DNA of 64,000 bases from NCBI RefSeq assembly GCF_000739575.1, contig NZ_BBJO01000001.1, forward strand, positions 62,001 through 126,000, written 5' to 3'. Both the position numbers and the translations under genes were made by a program. The stretch is from Halobellus rufus (GTDB taxonomy: Archaea; Halobacteriota; Halobacteria; Halobacteriales; Haloferacaceae). The number at the start of each line of letters is the position of its first letter. The first letter of the stretch is position 1. The notes beneath the pieces are model-generated. The model made no database searches. It worked only from the letters and a program-made list of their open reading frames with translations, and was not told the DNA's origin. Shown here piece by piece: positions 1 through 9,059 of this stretch.

Positions 1-224
1 CGGTCGTCCTCCATGCGGTTATACTCGGGCTTACGCACTCTCCCGCGGAGCTTCGTGATACCGTTCACCCTCGTGTCGGTCGAGTTGCAGTCGCTGCTTG
101 GACGCTGAGCCTGTTCCTCGGCGTCGTGACGTACATCCTGCTCAACCATATCTACGACTGGGAACGCGTTCGGCTCAGTACCGCCGTCATTCTAGTGTTC
201 GGACCGGTCGTCTGGCGGCGGTAA
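1..224 (+). CDS. C-terminal end of an integral membrane protein, possibly DUF420-like
   Basis: An open frame runs in from the left edge (codon phase starting at base 3) and stops with TAA at 222-224. About 73 residues remain. They contain two hydrophobic stretches and a segment reading HPRVGRVAVAAWTLSLF followed by a VTYILLNHIYDWE-like helix end. That pattern recalls the last helices of DUF420 membrane proteins, which often sit near haem-copper oxidase genes. The family match is from memory and weak. The start lies outside the window, so length and role cannot be judged. Confidence 0.5.
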   Translation, partial: VVLHAVILGLTHSPAELRDTVHPRVGRVAVAAWTLSLFLGVVTYILLNHIYDWERVRLSTAVILVFGPVVWRR

Positions 225-356
225 ATCTTCTAAAGTAGTACTAAGTAGCGATGTCTCCATCTATCACCTGCATCGGTTCATCAGTAGGTCAGATAGTAAT
301 CGAACTGGCTGCTATAATTCGGTTGAATTATACCCCACGAGACGAACCCTCAGCGT

Positions 357-560
357 ATGAACAAGGGACTTGGCAACGCAATAGTGGTGGCAATGCTACT
401 CTTGCTGTTTATAATGTACATCCTGTATGTATTGACCCCAGATCCAGCAGGATCGCCGACGGTGAGCTTGATTATTAATGGCTCCCTTGGGGCTATCATC
501 ATCCTCACCATCGCTCTCGTTGGGATAGTGATGAGAGACGCTGAATTCGGCACACACTAG
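357..560 (+). CDS. Small two-helix membrane protein, unknown function
   Basis: The gene encodes 67 residues with an N-terminal hydrophobic helix (about residues 8-27), a short loop with a PDPAGSP turn, and a second helix (about 36-58) ending in a charged tail. I do not recognise a family. It stands alone between two gaps and has no obvious operon partner. An overlapping frame at 251-478 has no membrane or domain character and was not chosen. The hydrophobic organisation is the main reason to believe it. Confidence 0.45.
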   Translation: MNKGLGNAIVVAMLLLLFIMYILYVLTPDPAGSPTVSLIINGSLGAIIILTIALVGIVMRDAEFGTH

Positions 561-775
561 TCAACCACCAAGCAGCACGACGAGGGTGAATCAGTAGCAG
601 ATTTTCGACCGCGAGCAGGAATAAAAGATCAATTTCACGACAAGCCCGGGGTCACCAAACCAAAGCTGTAGGTCAAACGAGACCAAACAGAATCGATCCC
701 AATAGTCTGGCGAACCGCCTCGGGGTACAAGCCACGAGACACTCGCCTTGATTATCTGTAGAATCACGGCCCTCA

Positions 776-2644
776 ATGGAAATCAGGATTTTTATGCGCA
801 GATCTGACTCGATATTCTATGTGCCCTCTGAGAAAGCTCCCACTCTAAATTTACGATGGATGCGCACGATTCGCCTTCAGCGTGCGATCGTCGTCATCAC
901 TGTTATCGCACTCGTTGCTCGCCTCCTCTTCCTCGGTCAGCGGATCGCCCACTTCGACGAAGGGCGCGTCGGCTACTGGACCCTCCAGTATATGCAGACC
1001 GGGTCATTTCACTATCATTATATCACACACGGGCCGTTCATCCAATTGCTGAACACCTACGTATTTACTCTACTCGGAGCGACTGATCTGACGTCTCGGC
1101 TCATCGTGGCTATTGTTGGTGGGTTACTCCCCGGGACTGCCCTCTTATTTCGTGAGCATCTCAACGCGGGTGAACTAATAGCCCTGGCGCTCTTCCTCGC
1201 CTTCAACCCTGTCCTTTTGTATTACTCCCGCTTCTTGCGCAGTACCATCTTAGTTGCCGGGTTCATGTTCGCCGCGTTCGGCTGTGTCGTCCGAGCCTAT
1301 GATACCCGACGGATACGATACGTCTATGCAGCGGTCGTGTTGACAGCGCTGGGCTTCACGGCAAAGGAGAATGCTGCGGTCTATCTTCTCACGTGGCTCG
1401 GCGCGACGGCCCTAATTGTTGACGATTCACTCTTTCGACCGGGAACGGGTACTTCTGGATTGACACGTCTTCAGTCAACCTGGCACCAGTTGGTTCAGCG
1501 GTGGTCGGTCTATCGGAGATCTCTCCCTCGATATATTGGCCATTCAACCCTGATAGTCGGATTATTTCTCGGCATCATCCTGTTTTTCTATGCGCCGCGG
1601 ACGGCCGATCCCAGCGGAGTGGGACTGTGGCAGGCACTTACGAATCCGGACCGTTTCCCTGCGCTTGTTGATGCAACAGTGACGGATATCGAGGCGGGGT
1701 ATTCGTACTGGTTCGGCGGTGTCTCGCAAGAAGATGACCTTGTCGCGGTCTTCCTCGACTTCTTCGGGCGATTCGTCGAGGTCCTTTTCACGTACGCTGG
1801 ACCGCTCGTCCTGTTCGCAGTCGGAGGATTCGTCCTCGAACGGTATGGCACTCGGTCTGTGCGATACCTGGTGATGTTCGCGTCCTACTGGGGATTTGTC
1901 AGTATCCTTGGCTATCCGCTCGGGACCGACATCTTCGGGGCATGGATTACCGTCAATGCACTCGTCCCACTGGCCATCCCGGCGGCTGTCGGCCTCGCGT
2001 GGCTCTACCGCCAAGCCACCGATGCCTGGAATCGTGACGACCGGCTGAATGCAAGCGTGGTCGTGATCCTTTTGTTGCTCGTCGGAGGCCAGGTCGCCGT
2101 GACGACCGTGAACAGTGTGTACCGCCATCCAACAGCTGACCACAACGAACTCGTCCAGTACGCCCAGCCAGCCGATGATTTTCGAACCGCACTGCAGCCG
2201 CTGGATGCCCGTTCGCCGTCGGATCCTGACGTCGATGTCGTGTTCTACGGCGAGGAACTACTCGCAGAGAATCCTCCACAGCGGGGTATCCGGCCGCTCT
2301 GTGCTGACATCTCTTCGACGCTCCCACTCCAATGGTATCTAACGCGGGCCAACGCGACTGCCACCTGCGCCGAAAACGAGACAGAGTTTGAACGCGTGGT
2401 TTCAGACACTCGTCCGGTAGTGATCATCGCCCGAGCGAAACACCAAGGCACACTTGCGGACGACCTCGACGGCTACGTGGCACGAACGTACCGTCTTCGC
2501 ACCTCGAATGCAGAGGTCGTTATGTTCATCGACACTCGCCAGTCCGAACAGAGCAGCCGAACGAGCAGCTCTCGAGAACCGTACCGCTGGGACCCCCGAC
2601 GTTCACCATCGAATTGGGTACTCGATGACGGGGCAGTCACCTGA
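776..2644 (+). CDS. Agl23-type flippase-associated / glycosyltransferase-like membrane protein (TIGR03663 family)
   Basis: This 622-residue polytopic protein has the DEGRVGYW motif near residue 61 followed by THGPFIQ. That signature marks the haloarchaeal family TIGR03663, linked to movement of lipid-bound glycans for protein N-glycosylation. It resembles the GT-C fold (dolichyl-phosphate-mannose transferase type): an acidic motif in the first extracellular loop, many helices, then a C-terminal soluble part from about residue 450. ATG codons also exist at 794 and 860, and the last is just before the first helix. Its end overlaps the start of the signal peptidase gene, which suggests one transcript for envelope protein maturation. 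Confidence 0.8.
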   Translation: MEIRIFMRRSDSIFYVPSEKAPTLNLRWMRTIRLQRAIVVITVIALVARLLFLGQRIAHFDEGRVGYWTLQYMQTGSFHYHYITHGPFIQLLNTYVFTLLGATDLTSRLIVAIVGGLLPGTALLFREHLNAGELIALALFLAFNPVLLYYSRFLRSTILVAGFMFAAFGCVVRAYDTRRIRYVYAAVVLTALGFTAKENAAVYLLTWLGATALIVDDSLFRPGTGTSGLTRLQSTWHQLVQRWSVYRRSLPRYIGHSTLIVGLFLGIILFFYAPRTADPSGVGLWQALTNPDRFPALVDATVTDIEAGYSYWFGGVSQEDDLVAVFLDFFGRFVEVLFTYAGPLVLFAVGGFVLERYGTRSVRYLVMFASYWGFVSILGYPLGTDIFGAWITVNALVPLAIPAAVGLAWLYRQATDAWNRDDRLNASVVVILLLLVGGQVAVTTVNSVYRHPTADHNELVQYAQPADDFRTALQPLDARSPSDPDVDVVFYGEELLAENPPQRGIRPLCADISSTLPLQWYLTRANATATCAENETEFERVVSDTRPVVIIARAKHQGTLADDLDGYVARTYRLRTSNAEVVMFIDTRQSEQSSRTSSSREPYRWDPRRSPSNWVLDDGAVT

Positions 2645-3317
2645 CAATACGCAACCTGAAACGATGACCAGGAAAGATTCCCCGCCAGATGGATACGCCA
2701 TCCGAGAGTGGATTCGCTGGCTCAGGCAAACAAACCACCCGGTCGTCCAGATCGTTCGCGACCTGGTGAGTAGTGCGCTCGTCGTGCTTCTTATCGGAGT
2801 CGTTTTGTTTGCGATTAGTGGCGTCTGGCCGCCGATGGTTGCTGTCGAAAGTGGCAGTATGGAACCGCATATGTCTCGTGGCGACCTCGTGTTCGTCGTC
2901 GAGGAATCACGGTTCGCACCCACAGCGGCTAGAGATCCCACAGGTGTCGTGACCTATCGGATTGGCAAGCGAGTTGGCTATCGAAAATTCGGCAGCTATG
3001 GAGATGTCATCGTGTATCGACCAAATTACGCTGGAGGTACACCTATCATTCATCGTGCTCGCTTCTGGGTGAACGAGAGCGAGAACTGGTACGACAAAGC
3101 CGATCCCGCATATCTCGATGGTGAGAACTGTCGTGAAATACCAAACTGCCCAGCTCCTCAGGCGGGATTCATTACTAAAGGGGATGCAAATAACAAGTAC
3201 GATCAAGTGATGGGACTCAGTGGTCCTGTTCGGCCCGTATGGATAGAAGGGAAAGCGGAACTCCGGATTCCGTGGATCGGGTACATTCGGTTACTATTCG
3301 GTGTGCTCGTAGTATAG
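2625..3317 (+). CDS. Signal peptidase I, archaeal SEC11 type
   Basis: This membrane-bound serine protease cleaves Sec signal peptides outside the membrane. The predicted protein has 230 residues, with one N-terminal transmembrane helix (about 47-70) followed by VESGSMEPHMSRGD carrying the catalytic serine. The HRARF box with the conserved histidine and the TKGDANNKYDQ box with the conserved aspartates come next. The ATG at 2625 overlaps the stop of the upstream gene, which makes it the best start. A longer frame to 2454 only reads through the upstream gene in another phase. A later ATG at 2664 is possible. Confidence 0.85.
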   Translation: MTGQSPDNTQPETMTRKDSPPDGYAIREWIRWLRQTNHPVVQIVRDLVSSALVVLLIGVVLFAISGVWPPMVAVESGSMEPHMSRGDLVFVVEESRFAPTAARDPTGVVTYRIGKRVGYRKFGSYGDVIVYRPNYAGGTPIIHRARFWVNESENWYDKADPAYLDGENCREIPNCPAPQAGFITKGDANNKYDQVMGLSGPVRPVWIEGKAELRIPWIGYIRLLFGVLVV

Positions 3318-3393
3318 AACGCGCTTTGTACCACCGAACTACGGTGGTACGATTGGATTGAGGGACCGGGAGATTGGAGCGGGCAGGCCGCAA

Positions 3394-4443
3394 TCACAGA
3401 ACTGGCGGGAATCGCTCTGCTCCACACCGATTTCTGTCTCTATAGTTGTCGATCTCCCGTTTGTGTAGTAGCACCGACCGTCTCATACACCGCCTGATAC
3501 CGGACAATTTTCCTGTAGGCAGATAGCTAAAGAGGGCCACGTACCCGATTATGAACGCGAGTGTCGCAAGAGCAGGAGGAAGGCTCAGGCCCGCCACGAG
3601 CGCGTTCGGGACGACCGTCGAGAGTGAATTGTACGTCCCGTGGATGAGCGCAGCGATAAGTAACCCCTTGACGATTATTGGTCCTGCGTCTTCAGGATTG
3701 AACTTTGCCAAGCCCAAGTAATACCCTGCAAAGGCGGAATAAATAACGTGCCCGGGCCCCGCTAACGCACGGACAGCGGCCGTCCCCGCAACGATTCCGA
3801 GGACTGGTATTTCGCCCCCGGCGCTTCCCTGAAGCGCTGTCTGGAGTCCACGGCTGACGTAGAGCGCATTCTCGATAGTGGCAAACCCGAGGCCAGCGAA
3901 CGCACCGTAGACAGCCCCGTCGATAACCGAATCGAACGAGTTGCTATTAAATGCATACAGTCGAACGGCGAGCAGTTTGACAAATTCTTCGATCGGCGCA
4001 ACGACGAGGTAGAAGTACAGGGACAGTCCCACGATCGGAATCCAGACAAAGAGCGGTTGCGTGAGACTGTTGATGACGGCAGCAAAGTTCGCGAACAGCA
4101 ATCCGAGCAAAAACGTCGCGAGTAACAGCCAGAGTGGCTCGCTAGTCGTGGGATCCGCGTACCAAACATATGCTGCGAGTCCGAACGCGGGGGCGACAGA
4201 GAAGAACACGAGAACGGTAACGATCGGTCGGTCCAGTAGAAGTCCGAGGCCACCGAGAGCGACCAGCGTTAGTAACAGAAGTATGCTGAGAAGAATGACT
4301 ACCGCGCGACTCACGAAACGGAGGCCGTTGTACACGCTGACAGCGACGCGATCGAGAAGCGTCCGTTCGTACCAGTTCGCGATCTCGTATAACTCGCGAT
4401 CGTTGTCAGCAGCCTCAGATATTGGCTCCCTATCCTTACCCAT
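3394..4443 (-). CDS. PrsW family intramembrane metalloprotease
   Basis: The protein is polytopic, about 349 residues, with the PrsW motif set. These are APIEEFVKL (two catalytic or metal-binding glutamates), DGAVYGAFAGLGFATIEN, GHVIYSAFAGYYLG and IHGTYNS (two histidines). Bacterial PrsW cleaves anti-sigma factors in the membrane. Archaeal substrates are unknown. The ATG at 4443 is preferred because the upstream GTG at 4479 adds only a short non-conserved leader. The C-terminal tail of about 35 residues after the last helix is basic and looks family-specific. It is convergent with the signal peptidase gene. Confidence 0.8.
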   Translation of the reverse strand: MGKDREPISEAADNDRELYEIANWYERTLLDRVAVSVYNGLRFVSRAVVILLSILLLLTLVALGGLGLLLDRPIVTVLVFFSVAPAFGLAAYVWYADPTTSEPLWLLLATFLLGLLFANFAAVINSLTQPLFVWIPIVGLSLYFYLVVAPIEEFVKLLAVRLYAFNSNSFDSVIDGAVYGAFAGLGFATIENALYVSRGLQTALQGSAGGEIPVLGIVAGTAAVRALAGPGHVIYSAFAGYYLGLAKFNPEDAGPIIVKGLLIAALIHGTYNSLSTVVPNALVAGLSLPPALATLAFIIGYVALFSYLPTGKLSGIRRCMRRSVLLHKREIDNYRDRNRCGAERFPPVL

Positions 4444-4479
4444 ACGACCTCTTGTATTGGTTCCACCAAAAATCCTCAC

Positions 4480-5148
4480 GCAGAGAGCCAGTCGCTCTGA
4501 TCAAACAGGATTGGTCTTTTGATCACCCGCTTCTATTCGTAAACCCGGAAAGAGTACGTGACCGCCGCCATCGGAGTGACGAGCCATGTCTGCTACGCTT
4601 CTTCGTGTCCCTGTTATCACATTTTTCAACTTCGTCCCGCCTTGTAGATGCAATTGAACAAACATATGGAATATCTCTCTAATCCTACCGGAGACACGGA
4701 ATTACGCCCTCGACTCGTTCGTGAGTGCAGTGGTAGTAACCTGGATTTCGATGGTCTCACCACCATAAATCGACGACTCGGGGCCGAAACACGGGTGACG
4801 GTATCTCGAGCTGGTGACTCACCAACGCAAATATGATACATTCCTACAGCCAAGACACTGGAGTTCGTCCGGCCCTGTTCCGGAGCGACCACATCGGCCG
4901 TTGTACACCGGACCGGCAGAAGGAGCCATTCGATCCCACCGTCGTCCGCTTAGCGTACATGAAGTTCCTCCTGGCGTGCGTCTGTAACTCGACGACCGCG
5001 TACGTAGACATCCCGTTCCCCATGTTCGGAACAGTGCCAGTGAGCGTCGTCCACTCGACGTCTTCAGACACTTTGATGCGAGGCTTGACGTTGGTATAGT
5101 GCCAATCACCGAAAGCCCTGATAGGGAGGATGGCGAAAAAAGAAACGT
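4480..5148. other. Gap without a convincing gene; possible coding relic on the minus strand
   Basis: Frames here are short and mutually contradictory. The only stretch that reads like protein is on the minus strand, roughly 4844-5110. It contains DWHYTNVKPRIKVSEDVEW and later STYAVVELQTHARRNFMYA, with no credible start. It may be a decayed gene fragment, and I do not recognise its family. An AGGGAGGA purine run at 5121-5130 precedes the next gene by about 20 nt. Nothing else structured was seen. Confidence 0.3.
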
Positions 5149-6198
5149 ATGGCTGTCTGGCTCTGGATTCTGGTACTTATTGGAGCAGTGTGGCTGGCGG
5201 ATTGGGGGGCGGATCACCTCGCTGACCCGCTCCGAAAGATTCGCCGACAGTGGGGGATCACCGGCACTGGTGGGGCGGCTCTCCTCGCCATCGTCACAGC
5301 GAGTCCAGAAGTCGCAATCAACACGACGAGTGCCCTTCGCGGCGTTGGTGGGATCGGTCTCGGGAACATGCTCGGCTCGAACATTGTCTCCTTCCCACTG
5401 ATCTTTACCATTGCGTATCTGGCGTCGCGGCGCGAACTGACGGGCAATGGCGGGACGACGCAACGGGAGAGCGACGGGGAGTCACCGATCGACGGGGCAG
5501 AGTCACACTCAGCGCATATACAGCAACGCTTACTCCGTTTAGATCGACGAAGTGTGACGGTGTTGGTGCTCCCGTATCTCGGAATCCTCGGCCTTCTCGC
5601 ACTGCTGACGATTCCGGAACAGTGGCAGGGACTGCAGCCGATCGATGGCGTCATCATGCTCGTTGCGTATGGTCTGTATCTCACGCAGGCAGTGTATCGA
5701 GGTCGTGAGGAGGGAGAATCGGTAGAGTGGTCGACGAAAGAGCTGGGTCTCGCGGTCGCTGGCGTCGGTGCGTTGGCAGTCGGCGCGTATTTCACGGTTC
5801 GCGCGACGGAGAATCTGATTGCGGCGTTCGGCATCTCCGAAGTGATCGGTGGCCTGTTCATCACAGCGACAATGAGCACGGCACCGGAAGTCTTCAAGAC
5901 GTGGCGAGTCGTGAAGAGCGGCCAGGTCACGGCTGGCACGGCGAGTGTTGTCGCAGACAACGCTGTGACAGTGACGATCGGCTTCTTCCCGCTGGCGCTC
6001 GTGACCCTGCCGATTCAAAATATGTTGCTGTTCTCGGTCAACCTAGCGTTCGTCGCACTTATGCCAGCGGCGCTGGCGCTGCTCATACACTTCGGCTCTG
6101 ACGACCACGGACTCAAGCGCTGGCAGGTGGGGGTCCTCGACTCTCTCTATCTGCTATACCTCATCGTTATGGCGTTCGGCATCCTCCAACTCCTCTGA
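5149..6198 (+). CDS. CaCA family sodium/calcium-type cation exchanger
   Basis: This 349-residue membrane antiporter has two inverted repeats typical of the CaCA superfamily. The alpha-1 region includes TASPEVAINTTSALRGVGGIGLGNMLGSNIVSFPL and alpha-2 includes TATMSTAPEVFKTW with VVADNAVT. The acidic residues of the SPE and APE motifs are expected to bind the cation. A hydrophilic loop around residues 98-125 separates the halves. It probably exports Ca2+ against Na+ or H+. A diverged paralogue lies at 38974-40047. It stands alone and is followed by a long gap. Confidence 0.8.
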   Translation: MAVWLWILVLIGAVWLADWGADHLADPLRKIRRQWGITGTGGAALLAIVTASPEVAINTTSALRGVGGIGLGNMLGSNIVSFPLIFTIAYLASRRELTGNGGTTQRESDGESPIDGAESHSAHIQQRLLRLDRRSVTVLVLPYLGILGLLALLTIPEQWQGLQPIDGVIMLVAYGLYLTQAVYRGREEGESVEWSTKELGLAVAGVGALAVGAYFTVRATENLIAAFGISEVIGGLFITATMSTAPEVFKTWRVVKSGQVTAGTASVVADNAVTVTIGFFPLALVTLPIQNMLLFSVNLAFVALMPAALALLIHFGSDDHGLKRWQVGVLDSLYLLYLIVMAFGILQLL

Positions 6199-6811
6199 GT
6201 ACCCCGTGAGTGTGGGGCACTTCCGCGAGTATTGCATTGAGAACCCGAAATTTGGCTCGATAAGCCAACGTGATATCCCGCACCACAAATAAAGAAGGTA
6301 TAATTTCAAGAGAGCATTCATTGTGACTGAGAATCCTTATAGTCGTTTCCGTTCGCAGGTCTCCAATAATGCCGCTTATTGATATACACACGCGTATATG
6401 CTAAGGTAGTTAATATGAAACACCGGTTCCCAAAGGGGTTGTTACAATAGCTCTAATGTAACATGGCTTCAGCTCCTGATGAGCGCCAATCTTTGCCGTG
6501 CTGTTACAACAGTGCTGCTGTAACACCTGTCTCAGAAAACACCAAATTTCAACGTACAGGAAAGTTGTGCTGGTGCTTGCGGTCAACTGCCTCATTGGCG
6601 TCGTCCCAGAATTTTTGACGTAAGCACGACGATACCACGGACTTAATCGCATCCAGTCAGGATCAGAGTTATCTTGCTCTCTCAACCCAGAGGGCGCCTA
6701 TATAGAATGCCCAACTGTAAAGTTCATGAGATCAATATCATGTTCTCTATGTGCTCTTCAATTTGAATCAGCTACTGTGTAATGCTATCTCAGGTCAGGA
6801 ACACAATCGAG
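6199..6811. other. 613-base convergent gap with two identical-geometry dyads, no gene seen
   Basis: The gap lies between the ends of two convergent genes. No frame here has a domain or membrane character. An AT-rich stretch near 6390-6415 precedes two matching inverted repeats (separate entry), an arrangement that would suit the promoter of a gene now lost or a non-coding transcript. The rest is unremarkable. Confidence 0.4.
6440..6525. promoter_or_regulatory. Two dyads TGTTACA-N10-TGTAACA, 62 bp apart
   Basis: The first dyad spans 6440-6463 and the second 6502-6525. Both have perfect 7-bp arms and the same 10-bp spacer. This geometry suits paired sites for a dimeric DNA-binding protein. The sites are not next to a start codon of either neighbouring gene, so the target is unknown. 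Confidence 0.45.
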
Positions 6812-8095
6812 TCATCCAGGCGTCCCAGTACCGGATAGTGTCGAGTACAGGAGCCACACGTTCAAAACAACGATGAGGCCGATAATAACCGCGAGCCCAT
6901 AGGTCGTCCTCGTCTTATTCGTGAAACTCCCCATAATGTCCTCTTGGTAGGTGAACCAGAGCAAGGGGATGAGGACGAACGGGAGTTCGAAGCTCAGCGC
7001 AACTTGGGAGGCCACGAGGACACTCGTCGGATCGAAGCCCGCTATCACGATGGCGAGGCTCGGGACGAGCGTCACGGAGCGACGAATCCAGACGTTCACG
7101 TTGAGGTCCAGAAATCCATCCATGACGGTCTGCCCGGCCATAGTTGCGACCAGTGATGATGACAGTCCGGCCGCGATGAGCGCGATGCCGAAGGCGAAAC
7201 TCGCATTCGTGCCAAAGACTCCTTGGAGTGTGACATACGCCTCGGTGAGTGTTTCAATACCTGTCCCTTGAAGCGATGCAGCGGCAACGATAAGCATAGC
7301 AGCATTCACGAACATCGCGCTGAACAGTGCAAGCGTCGTGTCGATGCTTTCCAGTCGGAAGTGGCGCCGATGAACAGCTTCCGTATCCCCGTTAGCTTCG
7401 ATTTGCTGTTGTCGACGATCCTGGACAAGTGTCGGATGCAGATACACGCTGTGAGGCATGACCGTCGCACCGAGAATCCCGATCGCAATAAACAGCGCAC
7501 TCGAGTTCGGGATCGACGGTGCTAGCCCCGTAGCAATTTCCCCGGCGGTCGGTTGCGCAAGTGCCATCTGGAAGACGAATGCAAGCGAGATCACCCCGAC
7601 AAGCGCCATGATCGTGAACTCGATCCACCGAAAGCCACGTCGATAGGCCGTACGAATGCCGAGCAAGGCGAACGAACTTATTCCGGCGAGGCCCGCCCCT
7701 GCTGCTAGCGGGAGTTGGAAAACTAAGCTAAACCCGATCGCAGCACCGATGATTTCGGCCATATCGGTGGCGATCATCGCAAGTTCGGCGGCGGCCCAGA
7801 GCGGCCAGACCAGAGGTTTGGGCAACCGTTCCCGACAGAGTTGCGCGACGCCTTTCCCCGTTGCGATCCCAAGTTTCGCAGCGATGATTTGAATCCCAAT
7901 AGCCATCAGGCTCGCAAGGACGATCACCCAGAGCAGGGCTGTCCCAAACTTCGCGCCGCCGGAGATATTCGTCGCCCAGTTCCCAGGATCCATATACGCG
8001 ACACTAATGAGGAATCCCGGCCCGAGATAGTACAGGAGTTTTCGCAGTGACGGGCGACCTGTTGGACCCGTCTCACCATCTGAGTTTGGAGTCAC
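6812..8095 (-). CDS. mntH: Nramp family divalent metal transporter (MntH-like)
   Basis: This 427-residue proton-coupled Mn2+/Fe2+ importer belongs to the Nramp family. The helix-1 signature DPGNWATNISGG carries the metal-coordinating aspartate and asparagine. The helix-6 signature MPHSVYLHP carries the conserved methionine and histidine. About eleven helices are visible and the length is usual for the family. The gene lies directly downstream of a DtxR-family regulator on the same strand, with a DtxR-like dyad (8151-8170) in the 92-base gap. Metal-dependent control is therefore likely. A TATA-like stretch lies at about 8124-8133. Confidence 0.88.
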   Translation of the reverse strand: MTPNSDGETGPTGRPSLRKLLYYLGPGFLISVAYMDPGNWATNISGGAKFGTALLWVIVLASLMAIGIQIIAAKLGIATGKGVAQLCRERLPKPLVWPLWAAAELAMIATDMAEIIGAAIGFSLVFQLPLAAGAGLAGISSFALLGIRTAYRRGFRWIEFTIMALVGVISLAFVFQMALAQPTAGEIATGLAPSIPNSSALFIAIGILGATVMPHSVYLHPTLVQDRRQQQIEANGDTEAVHRRHFRLESIDTTLALFSAMFVNAAMLIVAAASLQGTGIETLTEAYVTLQGVFGTNASFAFGIALIAAGLSSSLVATMAGQTVMDGFLDLNVNVWIRRSVTLVPSLAIVIAGFDPTSVLVASQVALSFELPFVLIPLLWFTYQEDIMGSFTNKTRTTYGLAVIIGLIVVLNVWLLYSTLSGTGTPG

Positions 8096-8150
8096 AATCT
8101 CTCTGAAAGGAAGCTAGATGTGGTTAATAAAATACCCATCGAACCAAATT

Positions 8151-8170
8151 TTAGATTTAGTCTAATCTAA
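8151..8170. promoter_or_regulatory. Likely DtxR-family operator upstream of the Nramp gene
   Basis: TTAGATTTAGTCTAATCTAA is a near-perfect palindrome with 7-bp arms. It resembles TTAG/CTAA-type sites of archaeal DtxR/SirR/IdeR proteins and shares TTAG...CTAA half-sites with the dyad in front of the regulator gene. It lies about 20 bp upstream of a TATA-like box (8124-8133), so the bound factor could affect TFB loading. Confidence 0.6.
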
Positions 8171-8187
8171 TCCACTTGGGACATCGG

Positions 8188-8877
8188 TCACGGAACCGAC
8201 GTTGACGCTTCGCCGGTTTGATTGGCCCAAATAGAACGAGCAACGCTAGTCGGCAGGGAGACGATCGTCTCGTAGGAGTGAGGTTGAATACTGATCATTC
8301 CGATGGGGGTGACCTCTTTGATGGTAACGCGCGTTCCGGGTTTGATTCCATGTGCCTCGAGATACCGGAGAATTTCAGGATCCTGATTCCGAACTCGCTG
8401 GATAATGACTGTTTCGTCCACGCTGAAGTCGATAAGTGCTGTCCCGGAAGGGTCTTCAACAGGATCCAAGTCGGCACTCGGAATCGGATCACCATGTGGA
8501 TCGACTCGAGGCTCGTCAAGCCTGGTAGCGAGCCGGTCGATAAATGTCTCGCTCACGTGGTGTTCCAGCCGGTCGGCTTCGTCGTGAACTTCGCTCCAGT
8601 CGTAGCCGAGTTCTTCGGTGAGATATGCTTCGAGTAAACGGTGATGGCGAATCACTTCCAGCGCGACGGATTCACCCGTCGGGGTGAGCTCGACGCCCTG
8701 GTAGGGTTCGTGGTTGACCAGGTTCTTCTCGGCCAGTTTCTTCAGCATGCTAGTCACAGTCGGTGGCTTGACGTCCAGCTGCGTAGCGATGTCCGATGTT
8801 TTGACGTTCCCATCGGCTTCCGCGTGGAGGACATAGATCGCTTTGAGATAGTCTTCCATGACAGCACTCAACATCAT
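8188..8877 (-). CDS. DtxR/MntR-family metal-dependent transcriptional regulator
   Basis: The 229-residue protein starts with a winged helix (residues about 1-70, including SDIATQLDVKPPTVTSMLKKL as recognition region). A metal-binding dimerisation domain follows, with ALEVIRHHRLLEAYL and the EADRLEHHVSE motif typical of DtxR proteins. The C-terminal FeoA/SH3-like domain runs from about residue 145. It should repress metal uptake when loaded with Fe2+ or Mn2+. Starts at 8877, 8874 and 8859 (MEDYLKAIY) are possible. An operator-like dyad sits between its TATA box and start, which suggests autoregulation. Confidence 0.88.
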   Translation of the reverse strand: MMLSAVMEDYLKAIYVLHAEADGNVKTSDIATQLDVKPPTVTSMLKKLAEKNLVNHEPYQGVELTPTGESVALEVIRHHRLLEAYLTEELGYDWSEVHDEADRLEHHVSETFIDRLATRLDEPRVDPHGDPIPSADLDPVEDPSGTALIDFSVDETVIIQRVRNQDPEILRYLEAHGIKPGTRVTIKEVTPIGMISIQPHSYETIVSLPTSVARSIWANQTGEASTSVP

Positions 8878-8886
8878 CGATGAGTA

Positions 8887-8913
8887 AATTAGAAACGCCT
8901 AATTCTTATATTT
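8887..8913 (-). promoter_or_regulatory. Promoter and likely operator of the DtxR-family gene
   Basis: On the minus strand AAATATAAG (8905-8913) lies 28-36 nt before the start codon, the usual place for a haloarchaeal TATA box of a near-leaderless transcript. The dyad AATTAG-N6-CTAATT (8887-8904) lies between TATA box and start, so a bound repressor would block transcription. It matches the half-sites of 8151-8170. Confidence 0.62.
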
Positions 8914-9059
8914 GTCTGCCGAGAATCCATCCCGACTACGGTACTCACATAGACCATCTAGGTCACTCCCGAGGTGCTTGACCTGTTCTCGCGTGTAGAG
9001 GTCAATACTGGGTGTGCTCCCAGTCGTCGCACCAAAAACTGGTAATGCAGCGGCGCTGA

